A stretch of DNA of 64,000 nucleotides from positions 124,001-188,000 of the forward strand of contig CAWFAI010000015.1 of the NCBI GenBank assembly GCA_963813725.1, in the 5' to 3' direction. The position numbers and the translations under genes were made by a program. Each line of letters opens with the position of its first letter. Positions within the stretch are counted from its first letter, which is position 1. The DNA is from VGBV01 sp963813725 (GTDB lineage: Bacteria; Actinomycetota; Thermoleophilia; Solirubrobacterales; 70-9). Under the pieces are notes generated by a model. It was not told where the DNA came from. It saw only the letters and a list, made by a program, of their open reading frames with translations, and did no database searches. Shown piece after piece: positions 62,889 to 64,000 of the stretch.

Positions 62889-64000
62889 GCGAGCGCCTCC
62901 CCCCCAGCCCCGGCGAGCGCATCAACCGCTCAAAGACGGTCAGCTTCAGCTTCGACGGCAAGAGCGTGGATGCGTTCGAGGGCGACACGATCGGCTCGGC
63001 GCTGCACGCGTCAGGGCGCAAGGTGCTCTCGCGCAGCTTCAAGTACCACCGCCCGCGCGGGCTGCTCTGCTGCGCGGGCCAATGCCCCAACTGCCTGGTC
63101 GAGGTGGACGGCTGGCCGGGCGTCCGCGCCTGCACCGAGCCGGTGAAGGAGGGCATGCGCGTGAAGCACATGAACGCCACCCCCTCGCTGGACTTCGACG
63201 CGATGCGGGCCACCGACATCTTCGGCACCCGCTTCACCCCTCCGGGCTTCTACTACAAGACCTTCATCCGGCCGCGGCGGCTGTGGCCGCTGTACGAGAA
63301 GGTGCTCCGCAACGCGGCGGGTCTGGGAAAGGTCGCGCGCACCCAAGAGCATCGCAAGTGGCGCACCGAGTACCGCCGCCGCCACGCCGACGTGCTGGTG
63401 ATCGGCGGAGGCCTGGCGGGGTTGAGCGCGGCCCTGCGCGCCGCCGAGATGGGGGCCGACGTGGTCCTGGCCGACGACGGCCCCGAGCTGGGCGGCACCC
63501 AGCTCGCGACGGCCGAGGCCGGGTCCGCCCAGGAGCTGGGCGAACAAGCGGTGGCGGCCGGAGTCGAGGTGCTGGCGCCGGCGGCGGCGCTCGGGTTCTT
63601 CGATGGCATCGTCCCGGTCTGGCAGGGCAGCACCCTGCACCAGGTCCGCGCCGAGCGCCACATCGCGGCGACCGGGTCGATCGAGCAGCCGCTGATGTTC
63701 GACGGCAACGACCTTCCGGGAGTGATGCTGAGCTCTGGCGCTCAGCGGCTCGCGAGCCTCTATGGCGTGCGCCCCGGCAGCGCTGCGGTGGTCGCCACCG
63801 TCGGCGACCGGGGGCTCGAGGCCGCACTTGCCCTGCACGCGGCGGGCGTTGCGATCAGGGCGGTCGCCGACGCGCGCCCGGACGGCGCCAGCGAGGAGCT
63901 GGCGACGCGCCTCGAGTGGGAGGGCATCACCCACATGACCGGGACTGCGGTGGTCCGTGCCTTCGGCCGCAAGCAGGTGAAGGGCGTCGTCGTGGCGCCG
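62885..64000 (+). CDS. Sarcosine oxidase / N-methylglutamate dehydrogenase alpha subunit, N-terminal part (runs off the window)
   Basis: First 372 codons from the GTG at 62885. N-terminal 2Fe-2S-type domain with FDGKSVDAFEGDTIGSALHA, then RSFKYHRPRGLLCCAGQCPN and CLVEVDGWPGVRACTEPV, where Cys63, 67, 70 and 83 can bind a cluster. NAD/FAD Rossmann motif VLVIGGGLAGLSAALRAAEM near 165. It then continues with GSIEQPLMFDGNDLPGVMLS, as in SoxA/MgdC. The folate/aminomethyl domain lies beyond the edge. Frame intact. Confidence 0.9.
   Translation, partial: MSERLPPSPGERINRSKTVSFSFDGKSVDAFEGDTIGSALHASGRKVLSRSFKYHRPRGLLCCAGQCPNCLVEVDGWPGVRACTEPVKEGMRVKHMNATPSLDFDAMRATDIFGTRFTPPGFYYKTFIRPRRLWPLYEKVLRNAAGLGKVARTQEHRKWRTEYRRRHADVLVIGGGLAGLSAALRAAEMGADVVLADDGPELGGTQLATAEAGSAQELGEQAVAAGVEVLAPAAALGFFDGIVPVWQGSTLHQVRAERHIAATGSIEQPLMFDGNDLPGVMLSSGAQRLASLYGVRPGSAAVVATVGDRGLEAALALHAAGVAIRAVADARPDGASEELATRLEWEGITHMTGTAVVRAFGRKQVKGVVVAP

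Noticed and set aside
1..64000. CRISPR arrays, insertion sequences, rRNA genes
   Set aside because: No regularly spaced repeats, transposase motifs or rRNA-like stretches were seen on either strand.

Overview
The window is very GC-rich (roughly 70% by eye), uses GTG and TTG starts often, and packs genes with 1-8 nt start/stop overlaps. The gene set (a six-gene MCE array, DUF3556, HtaA-like and Lys-tailed secreted proteins, a Rho with a charged N-terminal insert) points to an actinobacterium, most likely a Thermoleophilia/Solirubrobacterales member. That placement is inference from gene content; there is no rRNA in the window. One caveat affects the whole annotation: about half the genes need single-base corrections, nearly always removal of one extra base, to restore a full-length protein. 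I annotate these as single CDSs with frameshifts, because the protein on both sides of each break is well conserved and lengths become multiples of three after correction. Most are probably sequence errors, not real pseudogenes.

Layout. 1-2756 (minus): 5' part of rho, glpD and a nitroreductase. 2804-9445 (minus): the most interesting unit. A textbook cobalamin riboswitch precedes five overlapping genes: a secreted DUF4430-like protein with RTX-like repeats, a DUF4430 lipoprotein, EcfT, a double-ATPase EcfA, and an ECF S-component fused to an alpha/alpha-barrel domain of the prenyltransferase/terpene-cyclase type. Barrel plus DUF4430 are the two halves of animal transcobalamin/intrinsic factor, so this looks like a bacterial transcobalamin-like B12 capture and import system. 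9546-10358: a secreted Cys/Lys-rich protein. 10563-19436 (minus): six consecutive MCE proteins with no YrbE permease genes beside them. 19714-20915: tRNA-Glu, tRNA-Leu and a broken HTH/LAGLIDADG gene. 20987-28353 (plus): DUF3556 membrane protein plus FAD oxidoreductase, LemA plus DUF2207, and a sulfatase. 28436-30895: a duplicated HtaA-like secreted protein divergent from an ECF sigma/anti-sigma pair.

31010-34979: a CarH/LitR-type adenosylcobalamin photoreceptor regulator, divergent from a light-stress type operon (two small membrane proteins, SRPBCC, FAD oxidoreductase, DUF1365). 35094-40066: a class I glutamine amidotransferase and a Puu-like gamma-glutamyl-polyamine catabolic set (glutamine-synthetase-like ligase, gamma-Glu-GABA hydrolase, aldehyde dehydrogenase, SDR). 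40191-44365: glycerol-3-phosphate/glycerol catabolism (GlpA-like, a second FAD protein, GlpK). 44445-49712: a 31-residue membrane microprotein, an APC permease, a choline-kinase-like phosphotransferase and a dimethylglycine/sarcosine dehydrogenase. 49731-55524: DEDDh exonuclease, CBS/DUF294 protein, acyl-CoA ligase, secreted family 1 glycosidase.

55601-64000: a C1-nitrogen unit for the N-methylglutamate route of methylamine oxidation. gmaS-mgsA-mgsB-mgsC-formate dehydrogenase lie on the minus strand, an R2lox-like di-metal oxidase and a DUF1059 protein are upstream, and heterotetrameric sarcosine-oxidase-like (N-methylglutamate dehydrogenase) delta and alpha subunits diverge on the plus strand and run off the end. 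With the dimethylglycine dehydrogenase and polyamine genes, the right half describes a cell that lives partly on methylated and poly-amines. The left half ties B12 acquisition to a B12-dependent light sensor about 20 kb away.
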